From Hymenobacter artigasi (GTDB taxonomy: Bacteria > Bacteroidota > Bacteroidia > Cytophagales > Hymenobacteraceae): a stretch of DNA of 64,000 nucleotides. The position numbers were made by a program, and so were the translations under genes. The stretch covers positions 310,001 through 374,000 of the forward strand of contig NZ_JAAVTK010000004.1 of the NCBI RefSeq assembly GCF_012275535.1. Reading direction: 5' to 3'. Below, in pieces: positions 17,430-26,264 of the stretch; within the stretch, counting starts at the first letter, position 1; every line of letters begins with the position of its first letter. The notes below the pieces were generated by a model, which saw nothing but the letters and a program-made list of their open reading frames with translations, was not told where the DNA came from and searched no databases.

Positions 17430-18353
17430 ATGCTCGCGCCCAAGCCCGCTTTCCACTCCCTCACCCCCGCCGACCTCACCCCCGCCCAGTGGCACCCTTT
17501 CCTGGTGGGAGCCGTGGCCCCGCGCCCGGTGGCCTTCGCCAGCACCATCGACGCCGAGGGCCGCGTGAACCTGAGCCCCTACAGCTTTTTCAACGCCTTC
17601 AGCTCCAACCCGCCCATCCTCGTGTTTTCGCCCGCCAACCGCGTGCGCGACAATAGCCAGAAGCACACCCTGCAAAACGTGCGCGAGGTTGCTGAAGTCG
17701 TCATCAACATCTGCGACTTCGCGCTGGTGGAGCAGATGTCACTGTCCAGCACCGAGTACGGCAAGGGCGTGAATGAATTTACCAAAGCCGGCCTCACCGA
17801 GTTGGCATCGGAGTTGGTGCGCCCGCCCCGCGTGGCCGAAGCGCCGGCCGCCTTCGAGTGCGTGGTGGAGCAGATTATTGAGCTGGGCAAGAATAACGGG
17901 GCCGGCAACCTCATCATCTGCCGGGTGGTGCGAGCGCATTTTCGCCAGGATATTCTGCTGCCCGATGCCAACGGCATCGACCCGTTTAAGCTCGACGCCG
18001 TGGCCCGGCTGGGCGGCGACTGGTACTGCCGGGCCAGCGGCAGCAGCCTTTTCGAGGTGCCCAAGCCCAACCGCCACATCGGCATCGGCATCGACCAGTT
18101 GCCCGAGCACCTGCGCACCTCCGACGTGCTCACCGGCAACGAACTGGGCCGCCTCGCCAACATCGAGCACAATGCCCTGCCTACGCCCGAACAAGTCGAG
18201 GAATTCAAAACCGAGCCCATGGTGGCCTACCTGCTCAACAAGCACCGCGACGATGCTCCAGAGCTGGAGCGGCAGCTGCTACAGCTGGGCCGCCAGCTGC
18301 TGGCCGAAGGGCGGCTGGTGGAGGCGTGGCAAGCACTGTTGCTCAAAAGCTGA
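17430..18353 (+). CDS. Flavin reductase-like (FMN-binding split-barrel) protein
   Basis: A 307-residue protein of the flavin reductase/FMN-binding split-barrel family. The first roughly 200 residues carry the fold: PFLVGAVAPRPVAFASTIDAEGRVNLSPYSFFNAF is the FMN-binding start, followed by PPILVFSPA and QNVREVAEVVINIC. The C-terminal 100 residues (TSDVLTGNELGRLANIEHN onward) are an extension found in the longer members. It probably reduces or binds flavin; no substrate can be named. A possible Bacteroidetes promoter lies just upstream. The gene is followed 113 bp later by fhs on the same strand. Confidence 0.88.
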   Translation: MLAPKPAFHSLTPADLTPAQWHPFLVGAVAPRPVAFASTIDAEGRVNLSPYSFFNAFSSNPPILVFSPANRVRDNSQKHTLQNVREVAEVVINICDFALVEQMSLSSTEYGKGVNEFTKAGLTELASELVRPPRVAEAPAAFECVVEQIIELGKNNGAGNLIICRVVRAHFRQDILLPDANGIDPFKLDAVARLGGDWYCRASGSSLFEVPKPNRHIGIGIDQLPEHLRTSDVLTGNELGRLANIEHNALPTPEQVEEFKTEPMVAYLLNKHRDDAPELERQLLQLGRQLLAEGRLVEAWQALLLKS

Positions 18354-18466
18354 TAATGGCCCCAATTGGGAAGCCATCCGGGAGCTGACTCAAAATGGAT
18401 GCTCGGGTGGGCTACACAAAAGACGACCTTTTCTGTTGCCCTACTCAAAACACTCACCCCCGCCGC

Positions 18467-20134
18467 ATGTCCGACATTTCCATTGCCGAATCCGTAGTCC
18501 TACCGCCCATTAAAGAGGTGGCCGCCCGCCTGGGCATTTCCGAGGACGACCTGGAGCCCTATGGCCGCCACAAGGCCAAGCTCCCCCTGCACCTGATTGA
18601 CCCGGCAAAGGTGGCCGCCAGCAAGTTGATTCTCGTCACGGCCATCACCCCCACCCCGGCCGGCGAGGGCAAAACCACGGTGTCCATCGGCCTGGGCGAC
18701 GGGCTGCACAAGCTAGGCAAAAAGGCCGTGGTGGTGTTGCGCGAGCCCTCGCTGGGGCCCGTTTTCGGGGCCAAGGGCGGGGCTACCGGCGGCGGCCGCT
18801 CGCAGGTGAGCCCAATGGCAGACATCAACCTGCACTTCACCGGCGACTTCAACGCCGTGGAAAAGGCCAACAACCTGCTGGCCGCCCTGCTCGACAACGC
18901 CATCCAGACGCCCAACCACCCGCTCAACATCGACCCGCGCACCGTGCTCTGGAAACGCTGCCTCGACCTGAACGACCGCAGCCTGCGCCAAATCATCATC
19001 GGGCTGGGCGGCAAAGCCAACGGGGTGATGCGCTCCGACGGCTTCAACATCACGGCCGCCTCAGAGGTGATGGCCATCCTGTGCCTGGCCACCAGCCTGC
19101 CCGACCTCAAGGCCAAGCTCGGCAACATCCTGGTGGCGTTCAGCTACGATAACAAGCCCATTTACGCCCGCCAGCTGCAGGCCGAGGACGCCATGGCCAT
19201 TCTGCTGCGCGACGCGCTGAAGCCCAACCTGGTGCAAACCCTGGAGCAAACTCCCGCCCTGGTGCACGGCGGCCCCTTCGCCAACATTGCCCAGGGCACC
19301 AACACGGTGCTGGCCACCCGCATGGGCCTCTCGCTGGGCGACTACGTGGTGACGGAAGCCGGTTTCGGGGCCGACCTCGGGGCTGAGAAGTTTCTCAACA
19401 TCAAGTGCGGCTACGCGGGCCTGGCCCCCGCCGCCGTGGTGCTGGTAGCCACCGTGCGCGCCCTGCGCCACCACGGCGGTGCCCCCGCGGCCGAGCTCAA
19501 CACCCCCGACCTGGCCCGCTGTGAGCGGGGCTTTGCCAACCTGGCTAAGCACATCGAAAACGCCCAGAAGTTCGGCTACCAGCCCGTGGTGGCCATCAAC
19601 CACTTCGTGACCGATACGCCCGAAGAAGTGGCCCTGGTGCAGCTGCTGTGCCAGGCCCTCGGTGTGGAGGCCGTCCTCAGCACCAGCTGGGCCGACGGCG
19701 GTGCCGGTGCCACCGCCTTGGCCGAGGCCGTATTGGCCAACATTGCCCAAGGCACCAACCACCTGCGCCCCCTCTATGCCTGGGACCAGCCGGTGAAAGC
19801 CAAAATTGAAACCATTGCTCGCGAAGTGTACGGCGCAGTCGGGGTCGACTACACGGCCCAGGCCGAAGCCGACCTGCGCCGCATCGACCGCCTGGGCCTG
19901 GCCGGGCTGCCCATTTGCATGGCCAAAACCCAAAAATCGTTTTCCGACAACGAGAAGCTCATCGGCCGGCCCGAAGGCTTCCGCGTCACCGTGCGCGAGT
20001 GTGAGCTGGCGGCCGGCGCGGGCTTCCTCATCCCCATCCTCGGCACGCTGCTGCGCATGCCGGGCCTGCCGCCCGTGCCCGCTTCCACCGGCATGGAAAT
20101 CGACGACAACGGGGTGATTACGGGGTTGTCGTAG
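18467..20134 (+). CDS. fhs: Formate-tetrahydrofolate ligase
   Basis: Makes 10-formyl-tetrahydrofolate from formate, THF and ATP in one-carbon metabolism. 555 residues from MSDISIAESV (ATG 18467), the usual length; a 24-residue upstream extension of the frame is not family-like. The nucleotide loop TPTPAGEGKTT lies near residues 60-72, and the family stretches REPSLGPVFGAKGGATGGG, FTGDFNAVEKANNLL, KRCLDLNDR and EAGFGADLGAEKF are intact. It may be co-transcribed with the flavin reductase upstream. Confidence 0.96.
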   Translation: MSDISIAESVVLPPIKEVAARLGISEDDLEPYGRHKAKLPLHLIDPAKVAASKLILVTAITPTPAGEGKTTVSIGLGDGLHKLGKKAVVVLREPSLGPVFGAKGGATGGGRSQVSPMADINLHFTGDFNAVEKANNLLAALLDNAIQTPNHPLNIDPRTVLWKRCLDLNDRSLRQIIIGLGGKANGVMRSDGFNITAASEVMAILCLATSLPDLKAKLGNILVAFSYDNKPIYARQLQAEDAMAILLRDALKPNLVQTLEQTPALVHGGPFANIAQGTNTVLATRMGLSLGDYVVTEAGFGADLGAEKFLNIKCGYAGLAPAAVVLVATVRALRHHGGAPAAELNTPDLARCERGFANLAKHIENAQKFGYQPVVAINHFVTDTPEEVALVQLLCQALGVEAVLSTSWADGGAGATALAEAVLANIAQGTNHLRPLYAWDQPVKAKIETIAREVYGAVGVDYTAQAEADLRRIDRLGLAGLPICMAKTQKSFSDNEKLIGRPEGFRVTVRECELAAGAGFLIPILGTLLRMPGLPPVPASTGMEIDDNGVITGLS

Positions 20135-20233
20135 AGCCCAGCGGTTGCCGGCAGGGCCGCTGGCCTGATTGGCCGGAGCGCAGCTGTTTTCGTAAACCGG
20201 GACATTTCCCCAACCATCGCCATCCCGTCCACC

Positions 20234-20926
20234 ATGCCCAAAACCACCAGACCCCGCGTTATCTGCCACATGATGAGCTCGCTCGACGGGCGCACCATTC
20301 TCAGCCGCTGGGGCCAGTCGCCCGATACGAAGGAGTACGAAGCCACCGCGGCCACCTTTGAGGCCGATGCCTGGATGTGCGGCCGCGTGACCATGGAAAA
20401 GGACTTCACCAAAGGCCTGGCCCCCAACCTGCAACCCGTGAGCCACCCGCTCGACCGCCTGGATTTCGTGGCCGACTACACCGCCACATCCTTCGCCATC
20501 GCCGTGGACGCCCACGGCAAGCTGGGCTGGAAATCCGGCTCCATCGACGACGACCATCTCATCACCATCCTCAGCGAGCAGGTGAGCGACGAATACTTGG
20601 CCTACCTGCGCAACCAGGGCGTTTCCTACCTCTTCGGCGGCAAGAAAGAGCTTGATTTAACGCTGGTGCTCGACAAGCTGGGCCGCCTCTTTCCCATCAA
20701 AACTATCCTGCTGGAAGGCGGCGGCCATATCAACGGCTCAATGCTCAAAGCTGGGCTGATTGACGAACTCAGCCTGCTGCATTTCCCCGTCATTGATGGG
20801 GCGGCCACTTCGGCCACCATTTTTGAGCAGGGTGAAAACCCGGGGCCGGCGGCGCAATTGAAATTAATTAGCGTGGAGCAGCGGCCGCATGGGGTTATTT
20901 GGCTGCGGTATGAAGTGGCGGCTTAG
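20234..20926 (+). CDS. RibD C-terminal-domain reductase (dihydrofolate reductase-like fold)
   Basis: A 230-residue stand-alone RibD_C protein, the NADPH-dependent reductase fold of riboflavin biosynthesis and DHFR. Marks include RPRVICHMMSSLDGRTI at the start, DAWMCGRVTMEKDF, and the dinucleotide-binding end KTILLEGGGHINGSMLKAGLIDEL. There is no deaminase domain, so it is not full RibD. The position 99 bp after fhs is compatible with a folate or pterin role, but this is only context. Confidence 0.87.
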   Translation: MPKTTRPRVICHMMSSLDGRTILSRWGQSPDTKEYEATAATFEADAWMCGRVTMEKDFTKGLAPNLQPVSHPLDRLDFVADYTATSFAIAVDAHGKLGWKSGSIDDDHLITILSEQVSDEYLAYLRNQGVSYLFGGKKELDLTLVLDKLGRLFPIKTILLEGGGHINGSMLKAGLIDELSLLHFPVIDGAATSATIFEQGENPGPAAQLKLISVEQRPHGVIWLRYEVAA

Positions 20927-20932
20927 AATGCC

Positions 20933-21589
20933 TTAAGATTCAATGTTCAGCGACAGAATAATCTTACCGCCGCTTTCCTTGTAAACCAAAACTTCTGCTA
21001 AAACTAAATCGGCAATGTCATGGCCCCAAATGCCGTAGGTTCCATTAGTATGGTTCCTATTATAGGTCGTGGTTCGCTTTTCAGCAGGAATTGTTTTAGT
21101 GGTAGCAGTACGCTCTTCCTCCTCGTAAATCTTGTAGTAAGCCCTGCTGATATCTCGTAAAAGCTGCGCTCTGGTGAACCCTATTTTTGATTCTGCATCA
21201 AATCGAAATTCCTTTGCCAATGGATAATCAATCACAATTGTGACCTTTTTTTCAGGAATAACTATTTTGTTTGCATCAACAAGTTTTGAGATTTCACTTT
21301 CGGGATTTTCGATACTGGCCCAAGGAATCAAGCCATTTGCAAATTCCTTTTTATCGTCAGTTCTAACTTCGAAGGAGATGTTATTAAGTAACTCCCCATA
21401 ACCATTAGTTTGCCTTTTTGAATAAGCTGTTTCTTTTGCACGTAATGCTGTGATATAATCCGTCAAACTATCAGCAGAAGCTACTGGGGCTTGCTTAGAA
21501 TCGTCTTTCTTACTTTCCCCACAGCCAAGTAGCGAGATACATAAGCCAAGAAAAATCAGCGGGAAAAGCGCTTTACTATTAGCTTTCAT
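20933..21589 (-). CDS. Predicted lipoprotein of unknown function, AT-rich
   Basis: A 218-residue protein with a lipoprotein signal: MKANSKALFPLIFLGLCISLLGC, with LLGC as lipobox. Not recognised beyond that. The mature part is charged and mostly soluble (LTDYITALRAKETAYSKR, VTIVIDYPLAKEFRFDAESK, FTRAQLLRDISRAYYKIYEEEERT). It ends with a region that could bind a partner (GIWGHDIADLVLAEVLVYKE). Base composition is markedly more AT-rich than all neighbours, which points to recent acquisition or a fast-evolving gene. Its stop lies 6 bp from that of the convergent RibD-like gene, and its start is 11 bp downstream of the ald stop. Confidence 0.8.
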   Translation of the reverse strand: MKANSKALFPLIFLGLCISLLGCGESKKDDSKQAPVASADSLTDYITALRAKETAYSKRQTNGYGELLNNISFEVRTDDKKEFANGLIPWASIENPESEISKLVDANKIVIPEKKVTIVIDYPLAKEFRFDAESKIGFTRAQLLRDISRAYYKIYEEEERTATTKTIPAEKRTTTYNRNHTNGTYGIWGHDIADLVLAEVLVYKESGGKIILSLNIES

Positions 21590-21600
21590 TCCGCAACAAA

Positions 21601-22827
21601 TTAATTGCGCACCGCAATCAACAAACCCAACTCCTTATACCGCAAATTAAATTTCTTCGCAATCATCGCATTCGTCAGTGAGCCTCGGTAGATATACACG
21701 CCGCTGCGGAAATGCTCGTTGGTGAACAGCACTTCGTTGATGCCGCCGTGCTGGCTGATTTCCTGGAGGATGGGCGTGAAGATGTTGCTCAGCGCGTTGG
21801 TGGCGGTGCGGGGCACGCGGGAGGCGATGTTGGGCACGCAGTAGTGCACCACGTCGTATTTGCGGAAAATGGGGCTGCTGTGGCTGGTCATCTCGCTGGT
21901 TTCGAAGCAGCCGCCCTGGTCGATGCTCACGTCGATGATGACAGAGCCGGAGGCCATGCTGGCCACCATTTCCTCGGGCACCATGAAGGGAATGCGGCCG
22001 TCTTCCACTGCCAGCGCGCCGATGACCACATCGGCCCGGCGAATTTGCTGGCTGAGCGCGAACGTGTCCAACGTGCTGGTGTAGAGCTGCATGCCCAGGT
22101 TGTGCTTGAGGCGGCGCAGCTTGTAGAGGTGGTTGTCGAACACTTTCACCTCGGCCCCGAGGCCGGTGGCGGCGCGGGCGGCGTACTCGGCCACCGTGCC
22201 GGCCCCGAGAATGACCACCTGCGACGGCGGCACGCCCGTGATGCCACCCAGAATGATGCCCTTGCCCTCGTTGGAACGGGCCAGGTATTCGGCCGCAATC
22301 AGCATCACCGTTGAGCCCGCGATTTCGCTCATGGCGCGCACTACGGGGCGGGCCCCGCTGGGATCTTTCATCAGCTCAAAGCCGATGGCGTTGATTTTTT
22401 TGCGCGAGAGGGCCGAAATGTATTCCTGCGTCATGGAGCCCATCTGGAGGGCCGAAATCAGGGTTTGGCCGGAATGCAGCAGCTCAATTTCTTCGAGCGT
22501 GGGCGGGGCTACTTTCAGCAGAATATCGGCTTTGAACACCTCCTCGGTGGAGTAGGCAATCTGCGCGCCGGCTTCGGAGTAATCGTGGTCGGCGTACTTA
22601 CTGGGCTCGCCCGCACCGGCCTCCATCACTACTTCGTGGCCGGCCGAAACGAGGTGCTGCACGGCTTCGGGCGTCAGGCCGAGGCGGTTTTCCTGGAGCG
22701 AGGTTTCGCGTGGCATCCCGATGAAGAGCTTGCGCTTGCGCGTTTCCACGGCCAGCATCGATTCCTGCGTGAAATAGGCGCGGCTGGTGGCCAAGGACTC
22801 AAAACCGGAGGGTAGCTGCTCGGGCAT
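21601..22827 (-). CDS. ald: Alanine dehydrogenase
   Basis: Reversible NAD-dependent deamination of L-alanine to pyruvate. 408 residues. The AlaDH/PNT N-terminal domain includes IGMPRETSLQENRLGLTPEAV and GHEVVMEAGAGEPSKYADHDY. The NAD-binding Rossmann motif is VVILGAGTVAEYAARAA, followed by EVKVFDNHLYKLRRL. The C-terminal part has VIIDVSIDQGGCFETSEMTSHSSP and YCVPNIASRVPRTATNALSN. The N-terminal extension of about 35 residues is seen in Bacteroidetes members. An AT-rich strip (22,828-22,943) upstream probably holds the promoter. Confidence 0.95.
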   Translation of the reverse strand: MPEQLPSGFESLATSRAYFTQESMLAVETRKRKLFIGMPRETSLQENRLGLTPEAVQHLVSAGHEVVMEAGAGEPSKYADHDYSEAGAQIAYSTEEVFKADILLKVAPPTLEEIELLHSGQTLISALQMGSMTQEYISALSRKKINAIGFELMKDPSGARPVVRAMSEIAGSTVMLIAAEYLARSNEGKGIILGGITGVPPSQVVILGAGTVAEYAARAATGLGAEVKVFDNHLYKLRRLKHNLGMQLYTSTLDTFALSQQIRRADVVIGALAVEDGRIPFMVPEEMVASMASGSVIIDVSIDQGGCFETSEMTSHSSPIFRKYDVVHYCVPNIASRVPRTATNALSNIFTPILQEISQHGGINEVLFTNEHFRSGVYIYRGSLTNAMIAKKFNLRYKELGLLIAVRN

Positions 22828-22833
22828 TTTAGA

Positions 22834-22943
22834 AAATTATAAATTATAAATTACGAATTAAAAATCTTGAAACAATTAATAATCACTGGGCATATCGGAA
22901 TATGCGAGGGCAATTTTTAATTCTTAATTAATAATTTTTAATT
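22834..22943. repeat. AT-rich strip with AATTATAAATT / TAATTTTTAATTC repeats
   Basis: Short AT-only direct and inverted motifs between ald and tsaE, similar to the strip at 12,066-12,182. In this GC-rich sequence it stands out; it probably carries the ald promoter and ends at the tsaE stop region. Confidence 0.5.
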
Positions 22944-23361
22944 CAATCTCCCGGGTTTCATCCGGCAATACCAGCACGCGCACTTCGAGGTAGGGCACGG
23001 GCAAAAGTGCCGCCACGCGGGCCGGCCATTCTACCAAACAAAGATACCCGGAATCGAGGTACTCCGTTGCGCCCATCTGCTCGGCTTCGACGATGGAGTC
23101 AATCCGGTAGAAGTCGAAGTGGTAAATAGGCGTGTCGCGGGCATCGCGGTACTCGTTTACGAGGGAAAACGTGGGGCTGCTCACGTCATCAACCACGCCC
23201 AGCGCACCGGCCAGCGCCCGGATGAGCGTGGTTTTGCCGGCCCCCATCTCGCCCTCAAAGGCCACCACCGAACAGCCGGCTTCGGCAATGGCCGCCTGCA
23301 GGCGGGTGGCGGCAGCGGGCAGGTCCGCCAGGGAAGGAACGGTGAGGATAAGGGGATGCAT
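22924..23361 (-). CDS. tsaE: tRNA threonylcarbamoyladenosine biosynthesis ATPase TsaE
   Basis: The ATPase of the t6A37 tRNA modification complex (TsaB-TsaD-TsaE). 145 residues from MHPLILTVPS (ATG complement 23359-23361); the frame is open for 21 more codons upstream without family similarity. The Walker A loop is GEMGAGKTT (about 37-45), with SSPTFSLVNEY and YHFDFYRID following as in the family, and the late motif LCLVEWPAR near the C-terminus. Cytoplasmic, essential in many bacteria. Confidence 0.95.
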   Translation of the reverse strand: MHPLILTVPSLADLPAAATRLQAAIAEAGCSVVAFEGEMGAGKTTLIRALAGALGVVDDVSSPTFSLVNEYRDARDTPIYHFDFYRIDSIVEAEQMGATEYLDSGYLCLVEWPARVAALLPVPYLEVRVLVLPDETREIELKIIN

Positions 23362-23575
23362 TGGGCGAAAATACCGCCGTAATGGCAGAAACGGGTAGCT
23401 TTTTTTGGAATATCGCCGGCTCAACTACACCTTTACACTTTGGCGGGGCCGCTAAGCAGTTCATTCCAAAGGCTATATCTGTGGCTTTGGAAAGCGGGCT
23501 TTGTGCGGGCCACCCACCGGCCGGGGACTCCTGTTTCCCGGCTTCTTCCTCCGATTTCTACCCAATCGCTACCCG

Positions 23576-26035
23576 ATGCCCCATTTTTACCCGCGCTGGT
23601 CTGGCAGAGGCACAACCGGTTTTTACCCGTTGCTGCTCGCCGGAATCAGTTGTTTCGCACCTTTGGCCGGCCAAGCCCAGAGCCGCTCCACGCTGAGCGG
23701 GACCGTGAGCAGCGCCGCTGGCGTGCCCGTGGAGTTTGCCACCGTAACCCTGCACCGCGCCACCGATTCGGTGGCCGTAAAATCTGAGCTCAGCGACGAG
23801 CAGGGCCGGTTCCAGCTGGAGGCGGCGGCGGGTGGCTCCTACCGGGTTTCGGTGGCGCAGGTGGGGTTTGCCTGGTACTGGAGCCCGGTGTATGCGCTGC
23901 CGGTGGCCGGCCTGGCCGTGCCGGCTATCCGCTTGGCAACCAGCCAAGCTACTACCCTGAAGGAAGTGACCGTAACGGCCCGCAAGCCCCTGTTTGAGCA
24001 CCTGGCCGACCGCACCGTGGTGAATGTGGCCGACAGCCCGCTCACGGCCGGGGCCACCACGCTGGAGGTGCTGACCCGCGCGCCGGGCGTGACCCTGGCC
24101 GGAGATGATATCCTGGCCCTGCGCGGCCGCCTGGGCCTGCTGGTGGTCATCGATGGCAAGCGCGTGCCCCTCACCGGCACGGAGCTGGCCGACTACCTCA
24201 GGGCCCTGCCCGCCGAGCAGCTGCAAAGCATCGACCTGATTACCAACCCACCGGCGCAGTACGACGCCCAGGGCGGCGCGGGCGTGATTGACATTCACCT
24301 AAAAAAGGACCAGCGCCTGGGCACCAACGGCAGTGCCAACGCCAGCTACGGACGGGGCGAGTACGGCAAATTCGTGGGCGGCTTCGGGCTCAATCACCGG
24401 CGCAAACGCCTGAACCTGTACGGCAACTATGCTTACACCGACCGGCACGGGTTTGTGCGGGTCGATTTCAACCGGCAGTTTGGGGCCACGGCGCTGCTGC
24501 CGGCCGCCAGCAGCGTGCAGGCCAACGAGCAGCTGTCGTGGCTGCGCTCGCACAGCGGGAAAGTCGGGCTGGATTTGACGCTTTCCAAACGCACGCAGCT
24601 CGGCGTTTCGGTCACCGCGCTGGCCAGCCAGACCACGAACACGACCACCAATCAGACCCAGCTCTACAACGCGGCCGGCGAAGCGGCCGACCACTATTCT
24701 GCGGCGGTAGCGCAGGACATCAACCGGCCCAACGGCAGCGCCAACCTCAACCTGCGCCACGCCTTCGCCGACTCGGCCACGGCCGCCGCCCTCACCGCCG
24801 ACGCCGACTACGCCCGCTACCACACCACCCGCCTGATGGCGCTCAATACGTATTTCGACGCGCCGGCCCGGCCTTCTACCCTGCTCACCGGCGACCAGCG
24901 CAACAACCTGAGCATTGGGGCGGCGAAGGTTGATTTCAGCCTGCCCCTGCCCCACCGCACACGCCTGGAAACCGGCGCAAAGGTGACCCGGGTACAGACC
25001 GATAACGACGCCGTTTTTTGGTTCAACGGCGCTTTTAGCCCGGCCCTTTCGAGCAGCTTTCAGTACCGCGAAAACGTGAATGCCGCGTATGTGAGCCTGA
25101 AGGGTGCGGCCGCCCAAACCACCTGGCAGGCGGGCCTGCGCGCCGAGCAGACCAATACGCAGGCCGATTTTACGGGCGAAGCCAGCCGTGAGCGGCACTA
25201 CCTCAACCTGTTTCCCAGCGCCACGGTACAGCGCACGCTCAGCACCCGGCACGCGCTGGGCCTGGCCGTGGCCCGGCGCATCGACCGTCCCAACTACGCG
25301 CAGCTGAACCCATTGCGGGCCTATCTCGACGCAACTTCCTATAGCGCCGGCAACCCCGATTTGGTGGCCCAGACCAGCTATTCGGTCGAGCTCACGCACA
25401 CTTACCGCCAGAAGTTCATCAGCGCCCTGGCCTATGCCCGCACCGACCAGCCCATTGTGAACGTGGTGCTGCCCGCCCCCGACGGCGGCCGCCTGGTGGT
25501 GAACCGCAACGTGAACCTGAGCACCCTGCACAACTACAGCCTCACCCTCACCGCGCCCCTGGAGCTCAGCAAATGGTGGACGCTCTACGCCAACGGCACC
25601 TTCTATTACGCGCGCTACGTGGGCTACCTGGCCGGCACCGCCCTCGACCGGGGCCAGCTGGCCTGCACCCTCACCGCCAACAATAGCTTCACAATGCCGG
25701 GCGGCTGGTCGGTCGATGTGAACGGGCTCTACGAGTCACGGGAAGTGTATGGGTTTGAGGTTATCCGGCCACGCGGCCAGGTATCGGCGGGGCTGCAAAA
25801 AAGCATCTGGAAAAAGCAGGGCACCCTGCGCCTGAACGCGGCCGACATTTTCTATACCACGCCCCTGCGCATTACCTCCACCTACGCCGGCTTCACCGAA
25901 ACCTTCTTTACCCGGCAGGACTCGCGGGTGGTTACGGCGGCCCTCACCTACCGTTTCGGCAGCAGCAAAGTGACGGCCGCCCGCAAGCGCGCCGCCGGGG
26001 CCGACGAGGAGCTGCGCCGCGCCGCCGGACAGTAG
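23576..26035 (+). CDS. TonB-dependent-receptor-like outer-membrane beta-barrel protein
   Basis: An 819-residue outer-membrane protein starting at MPHFYPRWSGRG (ATG 23576), with a signal peptide ending in LAGQAQS. Order of parts: carboxypeptidase-regulatory-like Ig domain (about 35-115, LSGTVSSAAGVPVEFATVTL), plug domain (about 125-240, KEVTVTARKPLFEH...TTLEVLTRAPGV...DDILALRGR), then an OMP barrel of the type with short strands (LNLYGNYAYTDRHGF). No SusD-like partner is next to it, so it does not look like a glycan-uptake locus. The ligand is unknown. A 26-kb inverted repeat follows the gene. Confidence 0.88.
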   Translation: MPHFYPRWSGRGTTGFYPLLLAGISCFAPLAGQAQSRSTLSGTVSSAAGVPVEFATVTLHRATDSVAVKSELSDEQGRFQLEAAAGGSYRVSVAQVGFAWYWSPVYALPVAGLAVPAIRLATSQATTLKEVTVTARKPLFEHLADRTVVNVADSPLTAGATTLEVLTRAPGVTLAGDDILALRGRLGLLVVIDGKRVPLTGTELADYLRALPAEQLQSIDLITNPPAQYDAQGGAGVIDIHLKKDQRLGTNGSANASYGRGEYGKFVGGFGLNHRRKRLNLYGNYAYTDRHGFVRVDFNRQFGATALLPAASSVQANEQLSWLRSHSGKVGLDLTLSKRTQLGVSVTALASQTTNTTTNQTQLYNAAGEAADHYSAAVAQDINRPNGSANLNLRHAFADSATAAALTADADYARYHTTRLMALNTYFDAPARPSTLLTGDQRNNLSIGAAKVDFSLPLPHRTRLETGAKVTRVQTDNDAVFWFNGAFSPALSSSFQYRENVNAAYVSLKGAAAQTTWQAGLRAEQTNTQADFTGEASRERHYLNLFPSATVQRTLSTRHALGLAVARRIDRPNYAQLNPLRAYLDATSYSAGNPDLVAQTSYSVELTHTYRQKFISALAYARTDQPIVNVVLPAPDGGRLVVNRNVNLSTLHNYSLTLTAPLELSKWWTLYANGTFYYARYVGYLAGTALDRGQLACTLTANNSFTMPGGWSVDVNGLYESREVYGFEVIRPRGQVSAGLQKSIWKKQGTLRLNAADIFYTTPLRITSTYAGFTETFFTRQDSRVVTAALTYRFGSSKVTAARKRAAGADEELRRAAGQ

Positions 26036-26058
26036 CGCCTGCGGAGAAATAAGTACGG

Positions 26059-26180
26059 CTGTCATTCTGAGCATTCTGCGAATCAAGCAGCGACGAAGGA
26101 GACCTTATTACGTTTGCGCTGGACGTGCTTACTGCCAGTTTTTCTGGCGTGACAAGGTCCTTCGCTACGCTCAGGATGAC
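26059..26180. repeat. Inverted repeat, GTCATCCTGAGC family, copy 2 (degenerate)
   Basis: CTGTCATTCTGAGC...CGAAGGAGACCTT (26059-26106) faces AAGGTCCTTCGCTACGCTCAGGATGAC (26154-26180, shown in part by family match). The outer sequences match copy 1 at 17213-17312, but one arm carries about 20 extra bases. Confidence 0.7.
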
Positions 26181-26264
26181 AACCCTCCAGGTTCTTCATT
26201 TTTATTAAGCGCGGCGGCTTTTACCTTCGTGGGCCGAAGCGGCATTCATTTCTCCGTTTTCCCC

